A stretch of 64,000 bases of DNA from Amycolatopsis camponoti (GTDB taxonomy: Bacteria > Actinomycetota > Actinomycetes > Mycobacteriales > Pseudonocardiaceae). A program made the position numbers and the translations under genes. This document shows positions 25,093 to 34,387 of the stretch, one piece after another; positions within the stretch are counted from its first letter, which is position 1, and each line of letters begins with the position of its first letter. The notes under the pieces are model-generated. The model was given only the letters and a program-made list of their open reading frames with translations. It searched no databases and had not been told where the DNA came from. The DNA lies in assembly GCF_902497555.1 (NCBI RefSeq), contig NZ_CABVGP010000002.1, forward strand, positions 756,501 through 820,500, written 5' to 3'.

Positions 25093-26226
25093 ATGCCAGA
25101 ACCGGGGTCGCTCGACGTCACGTCCATCGCCGCGCTGATCGGCGACGCCGAGGTCGTCGCGATCGGCGAGAACAACCACCACATCCGTGAGTTCGGGGTG
25201 CTGCGCGACCGCCTCCTCCGCCACCTCGTCACCGAACGCGGGTTCACCGTCCTCGGCTTCGAGGGTGGGTACCCCGAAGGACGCCTGGTCGACGCGTGGC
25301 TCCAGGGCGGTCCTGGTGACGTCGCCGACATCGCGCGGGACGGCTTCACGTTCGGCCTCGGCGACTCGGCCGAGGTCCACGGGATGCTGACGTGGCTGCG
25401 CGGCCGCGGTGTCCGCTTCCGCGGGGTCGACGTGCCGAGTTCGGCGGGTTCACCGGTGCCCGCGCTGCGAGCGGTCCGCGAAGTCCTGTCGCGGATGGAT
25501 CCCGCCAACGTGTCCCTTGTGGACACGGCGCTGGCGGCCTGTGAGCCGTACGCGTCGGTGAGCAGCGCGGTCGCGCCGGGGAAGTACCGAGAAATGAGCG
25601 TCGCGGCGCGAGACGCGGCGACCACGGCGTTGACCGTCCTCAAAGGACACGTCGAGTCGCTGGCGCCCGGCGCCGCGCACGACGCGGAGGGCGCGCTGCG
25701 CGTCGACCTCTACCTGCGTGAGCTGGACGCGCTGATGGCGGGCCGCGCGCCCGAGCCGCAGAGTTCGTCGCGGGACGCGTACATGGCCGCCACCGTGCGG
25801 CAGCTGCGTCGCCTGCACCCCGGCGAGAAGATCGTGCTGATGCTCCACAACGGACACCTCCAGCGCGTGCCGTTCTCGCCGACGCCCGGCATGACGGCGC
25901 CGTCGGCCGGCACGCTCCTGGCCGCCGAGCTGGGGGAGAAGTACTTCGCTTTGGCGCTCACCGCCGTCTCGGGGACGACGACGGGCCTCGTGCCCGACCC
26001 GGCGGCCCGGCTCGGGTTCCGGATGTTCGAGCAGGCCCTCGGGGAACCCGCGGAAGGCGGTGTCGAGGCGGCGCTGGCGTCCGAAGCGCCGTGCGTGGTC
26101 GCGCGCCCGGTGGGCTCGAGCATCCGGCACGCGCACATGTCGGTGGCGGTCGACGTCGCGGCCGCTTTCGACGCCGTCGTCTGCCTGAAAGGGCAGGAAA
26201 CGATTTTCCGCGGCGTCGTCGAATAG
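25093..26226 (+). CDS. Erythromycin esterase family protein
   Basis: 377 residues with the N-terminal IGENNHHIREFGVLRDRLL (EreA-like Glu/His), VLGFEGGYPEG and KIVLMLHNGHLQRV (catalytic His region). Family members hydrolyse macrolide lactones, but many homologues have other substrates, so resistance is not claimed. Divergent from TetR, suggesting inducible expression. The in-frame upstream GTG at 24910 lies inside the TetR gene and is rejected. Confidence 0.82.
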   Translation: MPEPGSLDVTSIAALIGDAEVVAIGENNHHIREFGVLRDRLLRHLVTERGFTVLGFEGGYPEGRLVDAWLQGGPGDVADIARDGFTFGLGDSAEVHGMLTWLRGRGVRFRGVDVPSSAGSPVPALRAVREVLSRMDPANVSLVDTALAACEPYASVSSAVAPGKYREMSVAARDAATTALTVLKGHVESLAPGAAHDAEGALRVDLYLRELDALMAGRAPEPQSSSRDAYMAATVRQLRRLHPGEKIVLMLHNGHLQRVPFSPTPGMTAPSAGTLLAAELGEKYFALALTAVSGTTTGLVPDPAARLGFRMFEQALGEPAEGGVEAALASEAPCVVARPVGSSIRHAHMSVAVDVAAAFDAVVCLKGQETIFRGVVE

Positions 26227-26279
26227 GTGTGCCCGTTCGGCTGCTTGCCGTAACGCCGGAGTGGGCGTTTCCTACCGGT

Positions 26280-28598
26280 ATGGCCGGGCGGAGGCGGGCG
26301 CTGATCGTCGCCAACGGCGAGTACGACAACGCGGGGCTGCAGCGGCTGGGCTCGCCCGCGGCGGACGCGGACGCCCTCGTGGAGGTGCTGTCCGACCGGG
26401 CGATCAGCGACTTCGAGGTCCGCGTGGTCCGCAACGAGACCGCGCACGTCGTGCAGGCGGAGATCGAGGACCTGTGCGCCGAGGGACGTCCCGATGACGT
26501 CCTGCTCATGCACTTTTCGTGCCACGGCTTGAAGGACGACTCCGGCGGCCTGTACTTCGCCGCGCGCAACACCCGGCCCGACCGGCTGCGGTCCACGGCC
26601 GTGCCCGCGCAGTTCGTGCAGCAGTGCCTCCGGCAGAGCCGCTCGCGCAGCGTCGTCCTGTTGCTGGACTGCTGCTACGGCGGGGCGTTCGGGCAGGGCG
26701 TGGCGGTGCGGGCGTCGGGCGACGCGAACGTGCTCGACAGTTTCCGCGGCGGCCGCGGCCGGGCGGTCATCACGGCGTCGAACTCGATCGAGTACGCCTT
26801 CGAGGGCGCCCGGCTGGCCGAGGGGCAGCCCGCGCAGCCGTCGGTGTTCACGGCGGCGCTGGTCGAGGGGCTGCGCACGGGGGAGGCCGACCGCGACGAG
26901 GACGGCTGGATCGCGCTCGGCGAGCTGTACGAGTACCTGTTCGACCGCGTCCGCGAGCGCAACCCGAAGCAGACCCCGAGCCGCGACATCGAGATGCAGG
27001 GCGAGCTGTACCTGGCGAAGAGCAGACGCCGCCGCATCAAGCCGTCCCCGACCCCGGTGGACCTGGCGGCGGCGATCGCGGCGGAGAACCCCTTCACGCG
27101 GCTGGGCGCGGTGGCGGAGCTGCGACGCCGGCTGGCGAGCGACAACCTGCCGGTGGCGATGGGCGCGTTCGAGGCCCTGAAGTCCATGGCGGCGACGGAC
27201 ATCCAGCACGTCGCCGCGGCGGCGTCGGACGCTCTGGGTTTCGCGGTGGTGCGGGTGGACGTGCCGTCGGTGCGGCTTTCGGCGCCGGCGGGTTCGCGTG
27301 CTTCGGCTTCGCTGCGGGTGTCGGGCCCACCGGTGGCGCGCGAGGTGCGGTTCGAGGCGTCGCACGCGTGGATCGGCGTCGCGCAGACGGCTTCCGGTGC
27401 GGAGTTGTCGGTCACGGCGGGGGAGCCGGGGGTGCGGCGCGGGAAGGTCGTGGTGACCGGGCCGACCGGCGATGCCGTGGTGGAGGTGGAGATCGAGGCG
27501 GTTCCGGTGGCCGAGCCGGTCGCCGAGCCTGAGTCGGTGGTGGAGGCCGAGCCGGTCGCCCAGCCGGAGTCGGTGGTGGAGGCTGAGCCGGTCGCCGAGC
27601 CCGTCGCTGAAGAGGTTGAGCCGGTCGCCTCGGAGCCGGCGCCCGAAGCCGTGGTCACGCCCGAGCCGGTCGTCGAAGCACCCGCGCCGCCCGTCACGGC
27701 CGATCCCGAGCCCGAGCCGGCCGCCGAAGAATCTCCGCCTGTCGCACCGGTGCCGAAATCCGAGCCGGCGGCGACCACCGGGGAATCCCCGGCGGACCCG
27801 GTCGCCGGCACCGCCGGTGTCACGGCGATCGCGGCGGCCGTCTTCGCCGTGATCGGGCTCGGCCTGAACTATCGCTACGACGAATACACCCTCGGCCAGT
27901 ACCGGCCCGGCATGCCGTTCTACGTCAGCTTCGTCGTGGCCGGTGCGCTCGTCGGCGGAGTGCTGGTCCTGGCTCCGCGGACGAGGCGGCGGACCGGCCC
28001 GGCCGTCCTGGTCGGCACCGGTTTCGCCGCGCTCTTCGGGCTGCTGCGGTTCATCGGCGAGGGGATCACCCTCGGCGCGAACTCGTCGGACACCGAACTG
28101 AACGCGGGTTACGTCTTCGAGCTGATCGCGCACGTCGCGGTCGTGGTGGCGGCCCTGCTGGCGCTCGCCGCCCTGCGCCGCAGCCCGGGGCTCGCGTTCG
28201 GCGCCGGTGGGGTGCGGGGGTGGCAGCCTTGGGTGGCGATCGCGCTCGCCTGCGTGGTCGCCACCGGCTGGCTCACCCAGCTTGCCGAGCTGGACCACCT
28301 CGACCCGAGCGAAGCCGGCCGGGCCACGGCCTACTTCACGCTCGGCCCGCTCGTGGTCGTCCTGCTCGTGATCACCGTGGCGGCCCTGCGCCCGCCGGTG
28401 GTCGCGTGTGCCGTGCTGGGCGCCGGGACCGCAGGCCTGGCGGGGGTGCTGGGCCCGACGTATTCGAGCCTCCGGGACAACACATCGCTGACCCTCTTCG
28501 GTGAGGTCCTCGCGGGAGTGGGACTCGCCGGGTTGGTGGCGCTCACCGTCGTCTGGGCGCTCCGGCTCCGGAATCAGCCGATCGAGCGACAGCCCTGA
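26280..28598 (+). CDS. Caspase-like (peptidase C14) protein with multi-pass membrane C-terminus
   Basis: 772 residues. The caspase/metacaspase domain (about 5-235) starts RRALIVANGEYDNAGLQRL, with catalytic H82 in HFSCHG and likely C132 in LLLDCCYGG. About 255-320 is helical and HEAT-like; about 325-405 looks like a beta-sandwich; 405-505 is a Glu/Pro/Val-rich linker with repeated VAEPESVVEAEPVA units. About seven TM segments follow (510-765). This is a membrane-tethered caspase of unknown trigger and target. A secreted subtilase gene follows after 37 nt. Developmental or abortive-defence roles are inference only. Confidence 0.85.
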   Translation: MAGRRRALIVANGEYDNAGLQRLGSPAADADALVEVLSDRAISDFEVRVVRNETAHVVQAEIEDLCAEGRPDDVLLMHFSCHGLKDDSGGLYFAARNTRPDRLRSTAVPAQFVQQCLRQSRSRSVVLLLDCCYGGAFGQGVAVRASGDANVLDSFRGGRGRAVITASNSIEYAFEGARLAEGQPAQPSVFTAALVEGLRTGEADRDEDGWIALGELYEYLFDRVRERNPKQTPSRDIEMQGELYLAKSRRRRIKPSPTPVDLAAAIAAENPFTRLGAVAELRRRLASDNLPVAMGAFEALKSMAATDIQHVAAAASDALGFAVVRVDVPSVRLSAPAGSRASASLRVSGPPVAREVRFEASHAWIGVAQTASGAELSVTAGEPGVRRGKVVVTGPTGDAVVEVEIEAVPVAEPVAEPESVVEAEPVAQPESVVEAEPVAEPVAEEVEPVASEPAPEAVVTPEPVVEAPAPPVTADPEPEPAAEESPPVAPVPKSEPAATTGESPADPVAGTAGVTAIAAAVFAVIGLGLNYRYDEYTLGQYRPGMPFYVSFVVAGALVGGVLVLAPRTRRRTGPAVLVGTGFAALFGLLRFIGEGITLGANSSDTELNAGYVFELIAHVAVVVAALLALAALRRSPGLAFGAGGVRGWQPWVAIALACVVATGWLTQLAELDHLDPSEAGRATAYFTLGPLVVVLLVITVAALRPPVVACAVLGAGTAGLAGVLGPTYSSLRDNTSLTLFGEVLAGVGLAGLVALTVVWALRLRNQPIERQP

Positions 28599-28635
28599 GT
28601 TGTCGCCCGGGCAACGCCGGGGTACCACGACGATC

Positions 28636-29538
28636 ATGAGGATGCTTCTCGCCGCCGTCGTGGTCGTGCTCGCAGGTCAGACCCCGGCGGCCGCCGCCGG
28701 TGGGGTGCAGGCGGACCCGCCCGGCTGGGGGCTCGACCGGATCGACCAGCGCACCGGGCTCGACCACGCCTACCACTACGCGAGCGACGCCTTGGGCGTC
28801 ACCATCTACGTGATCGACAGCGGCGTCGACGCGAAGCACCCCGACTTCGAGGGCCGGGTCGCGCCCGGGCGGGACTTCCTGAACGGCGGCTCCGACACGG
28901 CCGACACCAACGGCCACGGCACGCGCCTCGCCGGGATCGCCGCGGGCAAGGCGTACGGCGTCGCGAAAGGCGCGCAGATCGTGCCGGTGCGGGTGCTCGA
29001 CAAGGACGGCGGCGGCGCCACCGACCAGATCATCGCGGGCATCGACTGGGTCGCGCAGAACGCGCAGCAGCCGGCGGTCGCCCTCCTCGGCATCGGCGGC
29101 GTCCCGAACGACCAGCTCGACGCGGCGGTGAAGCGGCTGGCCGCGGTGGTCCCGGTCGCGGTCCCGGCGGGCAGCGAGACGGCCGACGCGAGCGGCTTTT
29201 CCCCGGGCCGGGTCGCCGAAGCGCTGACCGTCGGCGCCACCGACAGCCAGGACCACCCGGACCAGGCGTCGAACTTCGGCCAGGACATCGACCTGTACGC
29301 CCCGGGCGTCGACGTCCCGGGTCCGATCGCGGGCGGCACGGGCGCGGGCCCGGACTCGGGTACGTCGATGGCGGCGGCGTTCGCGGCGGGAGTGGCGGCG
29401 ATCTACCGCGCGCAGCACCCGGAAGCGGCTCCCGACCAGGTGGACCAAGCGCTTGTTCAGGCGGCGACCCCGGACGCGCTCAAAGGGGTGCCGAGCGGCA
29501 CGGCCAACCGGTTGCTCTACGCGCCTTCAGGGGCCTGA
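28636..29538 (+). CDS. Secreted S8 family serine protease (subtilisin/mycosin-like)
   Basis: 300 residues: signal peptide (about 1-21, ending AAAAGG), then a compact subtilase with D61 (VIDSGVD), H94 (TNGHGT) and S244 (SGTSMAAAFAAG). The oxyanion Asn, usually in an AAGN motif, is S180 here (VPAGSETADAS), which may lower activity. No I9 propeptide is visible and there is no C-terminal TM as in ESX mycosins. It follows the caspase gene by 37 nt and may share its transcript. Confidence 0.87.
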   Translation: MRMLLAAVVVVLAGQTPAAAAGGVQADPPGWGLDRIDQRTGLDHAYHYASDALGVTIYVIDSGVDAKHPDFEGRVAPGRDFLNGGSDTADTNGHGTRLAGIAAGKAYGVAKGAQIVPVRVLDKDGGGATDQIIAGIDWVAQNAQQPAVALLGIGGVPNDQLDAAVKRLAAVVPVAVPAGSETADASGFSPGRVAEALTVGATDSQDHPDQASNFGQDIDLYAPGVDVPGPIAGGTGAGPDSGTSMAAAFAAGVAAIYRAQHPEAAPDQVDQALVQAATPDALKGVPSGTANRLLYAPSGA

Positions 29539-29544
29539 AAACCT

Positions 29545-29576
29545 GGTTGTCCCCAGGCCGGCTCGATTGTGGACAA
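29545..29576. repeat. DnaA-box-like inverted pair (second instance)
   Basis: TTGTCCCCA (29547-29555) faces TGTGGACAA (29568-29576, a perfect TTGTCCACA on the minus strand); GGTTGTCC and GGACAACC are perfect outer arms. It resembles the pair at 12464-12495. Confidence 0.45.
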
Positions 29577-29619
29577 CCCGGCCGGGCACCCCCGATTTCC
29601 GGGGGTCTTCCCGGCCGGG
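29577..29619. terminator. Nested GC hairpin after the subtilase gene
   Basis: Outer arms CCCGGCCGGG (29577-29586 and 29610-29619) enclose ACCCCCG-ATTTC-CGGGGGT (29588-29606). A strong stem without a T tract, likely ending the caspase-subtilase transcript. Confidence 0.6.
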
Positions 29620-29674
29620 GTCGATACGGTGAGCGCAGTCCGGATCACCGGGCGGGCCTTGGAGGAGGTGCACC

Positions 29675-29794
29675 GTGCTCGAACCGTCGGCGGAGCGGAT
29701 CCGGCTCTTCGCGCGCCGAGGAGTCGTCGAGAGGTGCCACCGAGGCCGACCACCCAATCGTCTGGTCCGCATGATGTCCATCACCTGGTACTGA
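29675..29794 (+). CDS. Candidate 39-residue small protein upstream of pyc
   Basis: GTG 29675 preceded by GGAGGAGG at 5 nt, one of the strongest ribosome sites in the window, and by a CGATACGGT -10-like element (TACGGT, 29625-29630). The product is basic (many Arg) and ends RMMSITWY. It ends 69 nt before pyc. I do not recognise it; it may be a real small protein, a leader ORF for pyc, or a remnant. Confidence 0.4.
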   Translation: MLEPSAERIRLFARRGVVERCHRGRPPNRLVRMMSITWY

Positions 29795-29863
29795 ACTCCC
29801 GCAGAGCGGGAAGAACCGGGTAACGTGCGTTGACTTACCGATCCATACGGGAAGGACCGGGCA

Positions 29864-32800
29864 ATGTTCCGCAAGGTGCTGGTGGCCAACCGCGGGGAGA
29901 TCGCGATCCGAGCGTTCCGCGCCGGCTACGAACTGGGCGCGGGGACCGTCGCCGTGTTTCCGCACGAAGACCGCAACTCCCTGCACCGGCTGAAGGCCGA
30001 CGAGGCGTACGAGATCGGCGAGCCCGGTCATCCCGTGCGTGCCTACCTCTCGGTCGACGAGATCGTCGCCGCCGCGAAGAAGGCGGGGGCCGACGCCGTC
30101 TACCCCGGCTACGGCTTCCTCTCCGAGAACCCCGATCTCGCGCGGGCGTGCGAAGAAGCGGGCATCACCTTCGTCGGGCCGAGCGCCGACATCCTCGAGC
30201 TCACCGGCAACAAGGCCCGCGCGGTCAAGGCCGCGCGCGAGGCCGGGGTGCCGGTGCTCGGGTCGTCCGAGCCGTCCAGCGACGTCGACGCGCTCGTCGC
30301 GGCGGCCGACGACCTGGGCTTCCCCGTCTTCGTGAAGGCCGTCGCCGGTGGTGGCGGGCGCGGGATGCGCCGCGTCGAGGACCCCGCCCAGCTGCGCGAG
30401 TCCATCGAGGCCGCCGCGCGCGAGGCCGAGTCCGCCTTCGGCGACCCGACCGTCTTCCTCGAGAAGGCGGTCGTCGAGCCGCGGCACATCGAGGTGCAGA
30501 TCCTCGCCGACGGCGCGGGCAACATCATCCACCTGTACGAGCGCGACTGCTCGGTGCAGCGGCGCCACCAGAAGGTCGTCGAGCTCGCCCCGGCGCCGAA
30601 CCTCGACCCCGAACTCCGGATGCGGATCTGCGCGGACGCCGTCAAGTTCGCGAAGCAGATCGGCTACCGCAACGCCGGCACCGTCGAGTTCCTGCTCGAC
30701 AAGCAGGGCAACCACGTCTTCATCGAGATGAACCCGCGCATCCAGGTCGAGCACACGGTCACCGAAGAGGTCACCGACGTCGATCTCGTGCAGTCGCAGC
30801 TGCGGATCGCCTCCGGCGAGACCCTCGACGACCTAGGCCTGAGCCAGGACAAGATCTACCTGCGCGGCGCGGCGCTGCAGTGCCGCATCACCACCGAAGA
30901 CCCGGCCAACGGTTTCCGCCCGGACACCGGCATGATCTCCGCCTACCGCTCGCCGGGCGGCTCGGGCATCCGGCTCGACGGCGGCACCGCCTTCTCAGGC
31001 ACCGAGATCAGCGCCCACTTCGACTCGCTGCTGGTGAAGCTCACCTGCCGCGGCCGCGACTTCGAGACCGCCGTCGGGCGTGCGCGCCGCGCCGTCGCCG
31101 AGTTCCGGATCCGCGGCGTCTCGACGAACATCCCGTTCCTGCAGGCGGTCCTGGACGACCCGGACTTCCGCGCCGGACGCGTCACGACGTCGTTCATCGA
31201 GCAGCGCCCGCAGCTGCTCACCGCGCGGCAGTCCGCCGACCGCGGCACGCGGCTGCTGACCTACCTCGCCGACCAGACGGTCAACAAGCCGCACGGCGAG
31301 CGCCCGAAGACCCCCGATGCGACGCTCAAGCTGCCGAAGCTCGCGAAGGACGCCCAGCCGGCCGACGGGTCGAAGCAGAAGCTCGTCGAACTCGGCCCGG
31401 TCGGGTTCGCGGAGTGGCTGCGCAAGTCGCCGCACGTCGGCGTCACGGACACGACGTTCCGCGACGCGCACCAGTCGCTGCTCGCCACCCGCGTCCGCAC
31501 CAAGGACCTCCTGGCGGTCGCGCCGGTCGTCGCGAACACCCTCCCCGGATTGCTGTCGCTCGAGTGCTGGGGCGGCGCGACCTACGACGTCGCGCTGCGG
31601 TTCCTCGCCGAGGACCCGTGGGAGCGCCTCGCCGCGCTGCGCGAAGCCGTGCCGAACATCTGCCTGCAGATGCTGCTGCGCGGGCGCAACACCGTCGGGT
31701 ACACGCCTTACCCGACCGAGGTGACGCACTCGTTCGTCCAGGAGGCGACGAAGACCGGCATCGACATCTTCCGGATCTTCGACGCGCTCAACGACGTCGA
31801 GCAGATGCGCCCGGCCATCGAAGCCGTGCGCGAGACCGGGTCCGCGGTCGCCGAGGTGGCGCTCTGCTACACCTCGGACCTGTCCGACCCGGGCGAGAAG
31901 CTCTACACGCTCGACTACTACCTCAAGCTGGCCGAGCAGATCGTCGGCGCCGGGGCGCACGTCCTGGCGATCAAGGACATGGCCGGGCTGCTGCGCGCGC
32001 CCGCGGCGACCAGGCTGGTCACCGCGCTGCGCAAGGAGTTCGACCTGCCGGTGCACATCCACACCCACGACACCGCGGGCGGCCAGCTGGCCACCTACCT
32101 CGCGGCGATCAACGCGGGCGCGGACGCCGTCGACGGCGCGGTGTCGTCGATGGCGGGCACGACGTCGCAGCCGTCATTGTCGTCGATCGTGGCGGCCACC
32201 GACCACTCCGACCGCACGACCGGGCTCGACCTGGACGCGATCGGTGAGCTGGAGCCGTACTGGGAGAGCGTGCGCAAGATCTACGCGCCGTTCGAGGCCG
32301 GGCTGGCCTCGCCCACCGGGCGCGTCTACCACCACGAGATCCCCGGCGGGCAGCTGTCGAACCTGCGCACGCAGGCCATCGCGCTGGGCCTGGGCGACCG
32401 GTTCGAGGACATCGAGGCGATGTACGCGGCCGCCGACAAGATCCTCGGGCACCTGGTGAAGGTGACGCCGTCGTCGAAGGTCGTCGGCGACCTCGCGCTG
32501 CACCTGGTCGGCGCGGGCGTCTCCCCGGCCGACTTCGAGGCGGAGCCGAACAAGTTCGACATCCCCGACTCGGTGATCGGTTTCCTGCGCGGCGAGCTCG
32601 GCGACCCGCCGGGCGGCTGGCCGGAGCCGTTCCGCACCAAGGCCCTCGAAGGCCGTGCCGCCGCGAAGCCGGTCGCCGAACTGTCCGAAGAGGACCGCAC
32701 GGCCCTTGCGGAACACCCCCGCAAGACGCTCAACCGGCTGCTGTTCCCGGCGCCCACCAAGGAGTTCGAGGCGCACCGCGAGGCCTACGGCGACACGTCC

Positions 32801-33241
32801 GTGCTGCCCAGCAAGGACTTCTTCTACGGCCTGCGGCCGGGGGAGGAGTACCAGGTCGACCTCGAGCCGGGCGTGCGCCTGCTCATCGAGCTGGAGGCGA
32901 TCGGCGAGGCCGACGAGCGCGGCGTGCGCACGGTGATGTCGACGCTCAACGGCCAGCTGCGCCCGATCCAGATCCGCGACCGCTCGATCGCCTCGGACAT
33001 CCCGGCGACCGAGAAGGCGGAGAAGGGCAACCCGAAGCAGGTCGCGGCGCCGTTCGCCGGCGTGGTGACGTTGCAGGTTTCGGAGGGTGACACGGTCGAG
33101 GCCGGCGCGACGGTCGCGACGATCGAGGCCATGAAGATGGAGGCCTCGATCACCGCTTCCGCCGGGGGCAAGGTCGGCAGGCTGGCGATCAACTCCGTCC
33201 AGCAGGTCGAGGGCGGCGACCTCCTGCTCGTCCTGGAATGA
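29864..33241 (+). CDS. pyc: Pyruvate carboxylase
   Basis: 1125-residue single-chain enzyme, carboxylating pyruvate to oxaloacetate. Order: biotin carboxylase (about 1-450: RKVLVANRGEIAIRAFR, VAGGGGRGMR, FIEMNPRIQVEHTVTEE), carboxyltransferase (about 520-820: DTTFRDAHQSLLATRVRT, HIHTHDTAGGQLATY) and a biotinyl domain with EAMKMEAS, biotin on K1091. Full length for the family. The final TGA overlaps the ATG of the ureohydrolase gene. Confidence 0.97.
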   Translation: MFRKVLVANRGEIAIRAFRAGYELGAGTVAVFPHEDRNSLHRLKADEAYEIGEPGHPVRAYLSVDEIVAAAKKAGADAVYPGYGFLSENPDLARACEEAGITFVGPSADILELTGNKARAVKAAREAGVPVLGSSEPSSDVDALVAAADDLGFPVFVKAVAGGGGRGMRRVEDPAQLRESIEAAAREAESAFGDPTVFLEKAVVEPRHIEVQILADGAGNIIHLYERDCSVQRRHQKVVELAPAPNLDPELRMRICADAVKFAKQIGYRNAGTVEFLLDKQGNHVFIEMNPRIQVEHTVTEEVTDVDLVQSQLRIASGETLDDLGLSQDKIYLRGAALQCRITTEDPANGFRPDTGMISAYRSPGGSGIRLDGGTAFSGTEISAHFDSLLVKLTCRGRDFETAVGRARRAVAEFRIRGVSTNIPFLQAVLDDPDFRAGRVTTSFIEQRPQLLTARQSADRGTRLLTYLADQTVNKPHGERPKTPDATLKLPKLAKDAQPADGSKQKLVELGPVGFAEWLRKSPHVGVTDTTFRDAHQSLLATRVRTKDLLAVAPVVANTLPGLLSLECWGGATYDVALRFLAEDPWERLAALREAVPNICLQMLLRGRNTVGYTPYPTEVTHSFVQEATKTGIDIFRIFDALNDVEQMRPAIEAVRETGSAVAEVALCYTSDLSDPGEKLYTLDYYLKLAEQIVGAGAHVLAIKDMAGLLRAPAATRLVTALRKEFDLPVHIHTHDTAGGQLATYLAAINAGADAVDGAVSSMAGTTSQPSLSSIVAATDHSDRTTGLDLDAIGELEPYWESVRKIYAPFEAGLASPTGRVYHHEIPGGQLSNLRTQAIALGLGDRFEDIEAMYAAADKILGHLVKVTPSSKVVGDLALHLVGAGVSPADFEAEPNKFDIPDSVIGFLRGELGDPPGGWPEPFRTKALEGRAAAKPVAELSEEDRTALAEHPRKTLNRLLFPAPTKEFEAHREAYGDTSVLPSKDFFYGLRPGEEYQVDLEPGVRLLIELEAIGEADERGVRTVMSTLNGQLRPIQIRDRSIASDIPATEKAEKGNPKQVAAPFAGVVTLQVSEGDTVEAGATVATIEAMKMEASITASAGGKVGRLAINSVQQVEGGDLLLVLE

Positions 33242-34029
33242 CGCTGATCACCGCGGTCCCGCAGCGCCAAGGCGCGGTGGGACCGCGGGCGGCGGAGCTG
33301 CCGGACGGCTGCCTGGCGCTCGCGGAGCTGGCCGGGCACGTGCTCGGTTCGCCCGTCCACCACGTCCGGCAGACCCGCGAAGTGTCCGAAATGGACCGCG
33401 GGATCGCGTCGCGCGCGGTGCTGACGGGCCCGAACCGCGCGGCGCAGCTGGCGGCGCTGGAGGCCCCGGGCGGCCCGGTCCTGACGATCGGCGGCGACTG
33501 CGGGGTCGAGCTGATCCCGATCGGGGTGGCCAGGTTCCGGCACGGACCGGGCTTGGGCGTCGCGTGGTTCGACGCGCACGCCGACCTGAACACGGCGGCG
33601 ACGTCCCCGTCGGGGGCGTTCCACGGGATGGTGCTGCGGTCCCTGTTCGGCGAGGGCGACCCGGAGTTCGCGGCTGCCCCGGCGTTGACTCCCGGGAACG
33701 TGGTTCTCGCCGGGACGCGCGTGTTCGACCCGGACGAGCGGGCGGCGGTCTCGCGGGGCCTGGCGGTCACGTCGATGGAGGCGCTGGCGGGCGTGGAGAA
33801 GCTGTACGTCCACGTGGACCTGGACGTGCTGGACCCCGCGGAGTTCGCGGGCCTGAACTACCCGGAGCCGGACGGCTGGACCATCTCGCGGCTGGTGTCC
33901 GAGCTCGACGCCCTGGCCGCGTACGAAGTCGTGGGCGCCGGGATCACCGAGTGCGTGGGGACGTCGCGCGAGGTCGAGGTGCTGGCACCGGTCCTGGCCG
34001 CGATCGGCCGCCTGCTCGCCGCTAGCTGA
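33238..34029 (+). CDS. Arginase/ureohydrolase family protein
   Basis: 263 residues of the ureohydrolase fold. Metal-site motifs are GGDCGVEL (usually GGDHS, so one Mn-ligand His is Cys), WFDAHADLN and VDLDVLDPAEF. The substrate (arginine, agmatine, formiminoglutamate or other) cannot be chosen from sequence. Start codon overlaps pyc stop (ATGA). The 3' end overlaps the convergent GntR gene by 8 bp. Confidence 0.8.
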   Translation: MTLITAVPQRQGAVGPRAAELPDGCLALAELAGHVLGSPVHHVRQTREVSEMDRGIASRAVLTGPNRAAQLAALEAPGGPVLTIGGDCGVELIPIGVARFRHGPGLGVAWFDAHADLNTAATSPSGAFHGMVLRSLFGEGDPEFAAAPALTPGNVVLAGTRVFDPDERAAVSRGLAVTSMEALAGVEKLYVHVDLDVLDPAEFAGLNYPEPDGWTISRLVSELDALAAYEVVGAGITECVGTSREVEVLAPVLAAIGRLLAAS

Positions 34030-34387
34030 CGTCGTAGGCGGCGCGGACCGCGGTCACCGCGGCTTCCACGTCGATGCCGAGGTCACGCGCCCGCGTCGCG
34101 TACTCGATCGCCGCGGTGAGGAGCTGCGCCGTCGGGTCCGGGCGGTCCGCGGGGGTCGTGACCACCGTGCCGCGCGCGCGGGCCGTCACCACCCAGCCCG
34201 CCGCCTCCAGCTCGCGGTACGCGCGGGCCACCGTTCCGGACGCCAGTCCCAGGTCCCGGGCCAGCTGGCGGATCGGCGGCAGGCGCGTCCCGTCCGGGAG
34301 CGCCCCCGCCGTCACCGCGCGGACGATCTGGTCGTGCACCTGCCGCCAGGGCGCCAGGCCGTTTTCGGTGTCGACGACGATCTTCAC
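34022..34387 (-). CDS. GntR family regulator, YtrA-like
   Basis: 121 residues: GntR winged helix (about 10-78, with LPPIRQLARDLGLASGTVARAYRELEA split over the HTH) and only a short C-terminal tail of about 40 residues, the hallmark of the YtrA subfamily, which regulates adjacent membrane-transport genes. It overlaps the upstream membrane-protein gene by ATGA and probably binds the palindrome at 35091-35118. Confidence 0.87.
   Translation of the reverse strand: MKIVVDTENGLAPWRQVHDQIVRAVTAGALPDGTRLPPIRQLARDLGLASGTVARAYRELEAAGWVVTARARGTVVTTPADRPDPTAQLLTAAIEYATRARDLGIDVEAAVTAVRAAYDVS

Noticed and set aside
33238..34029. Calling the ureohydrolase a true arginase
   Set aside because: The GGDHS His is replaced by Cys and there is no arginine-pathway context, so only the family is named.
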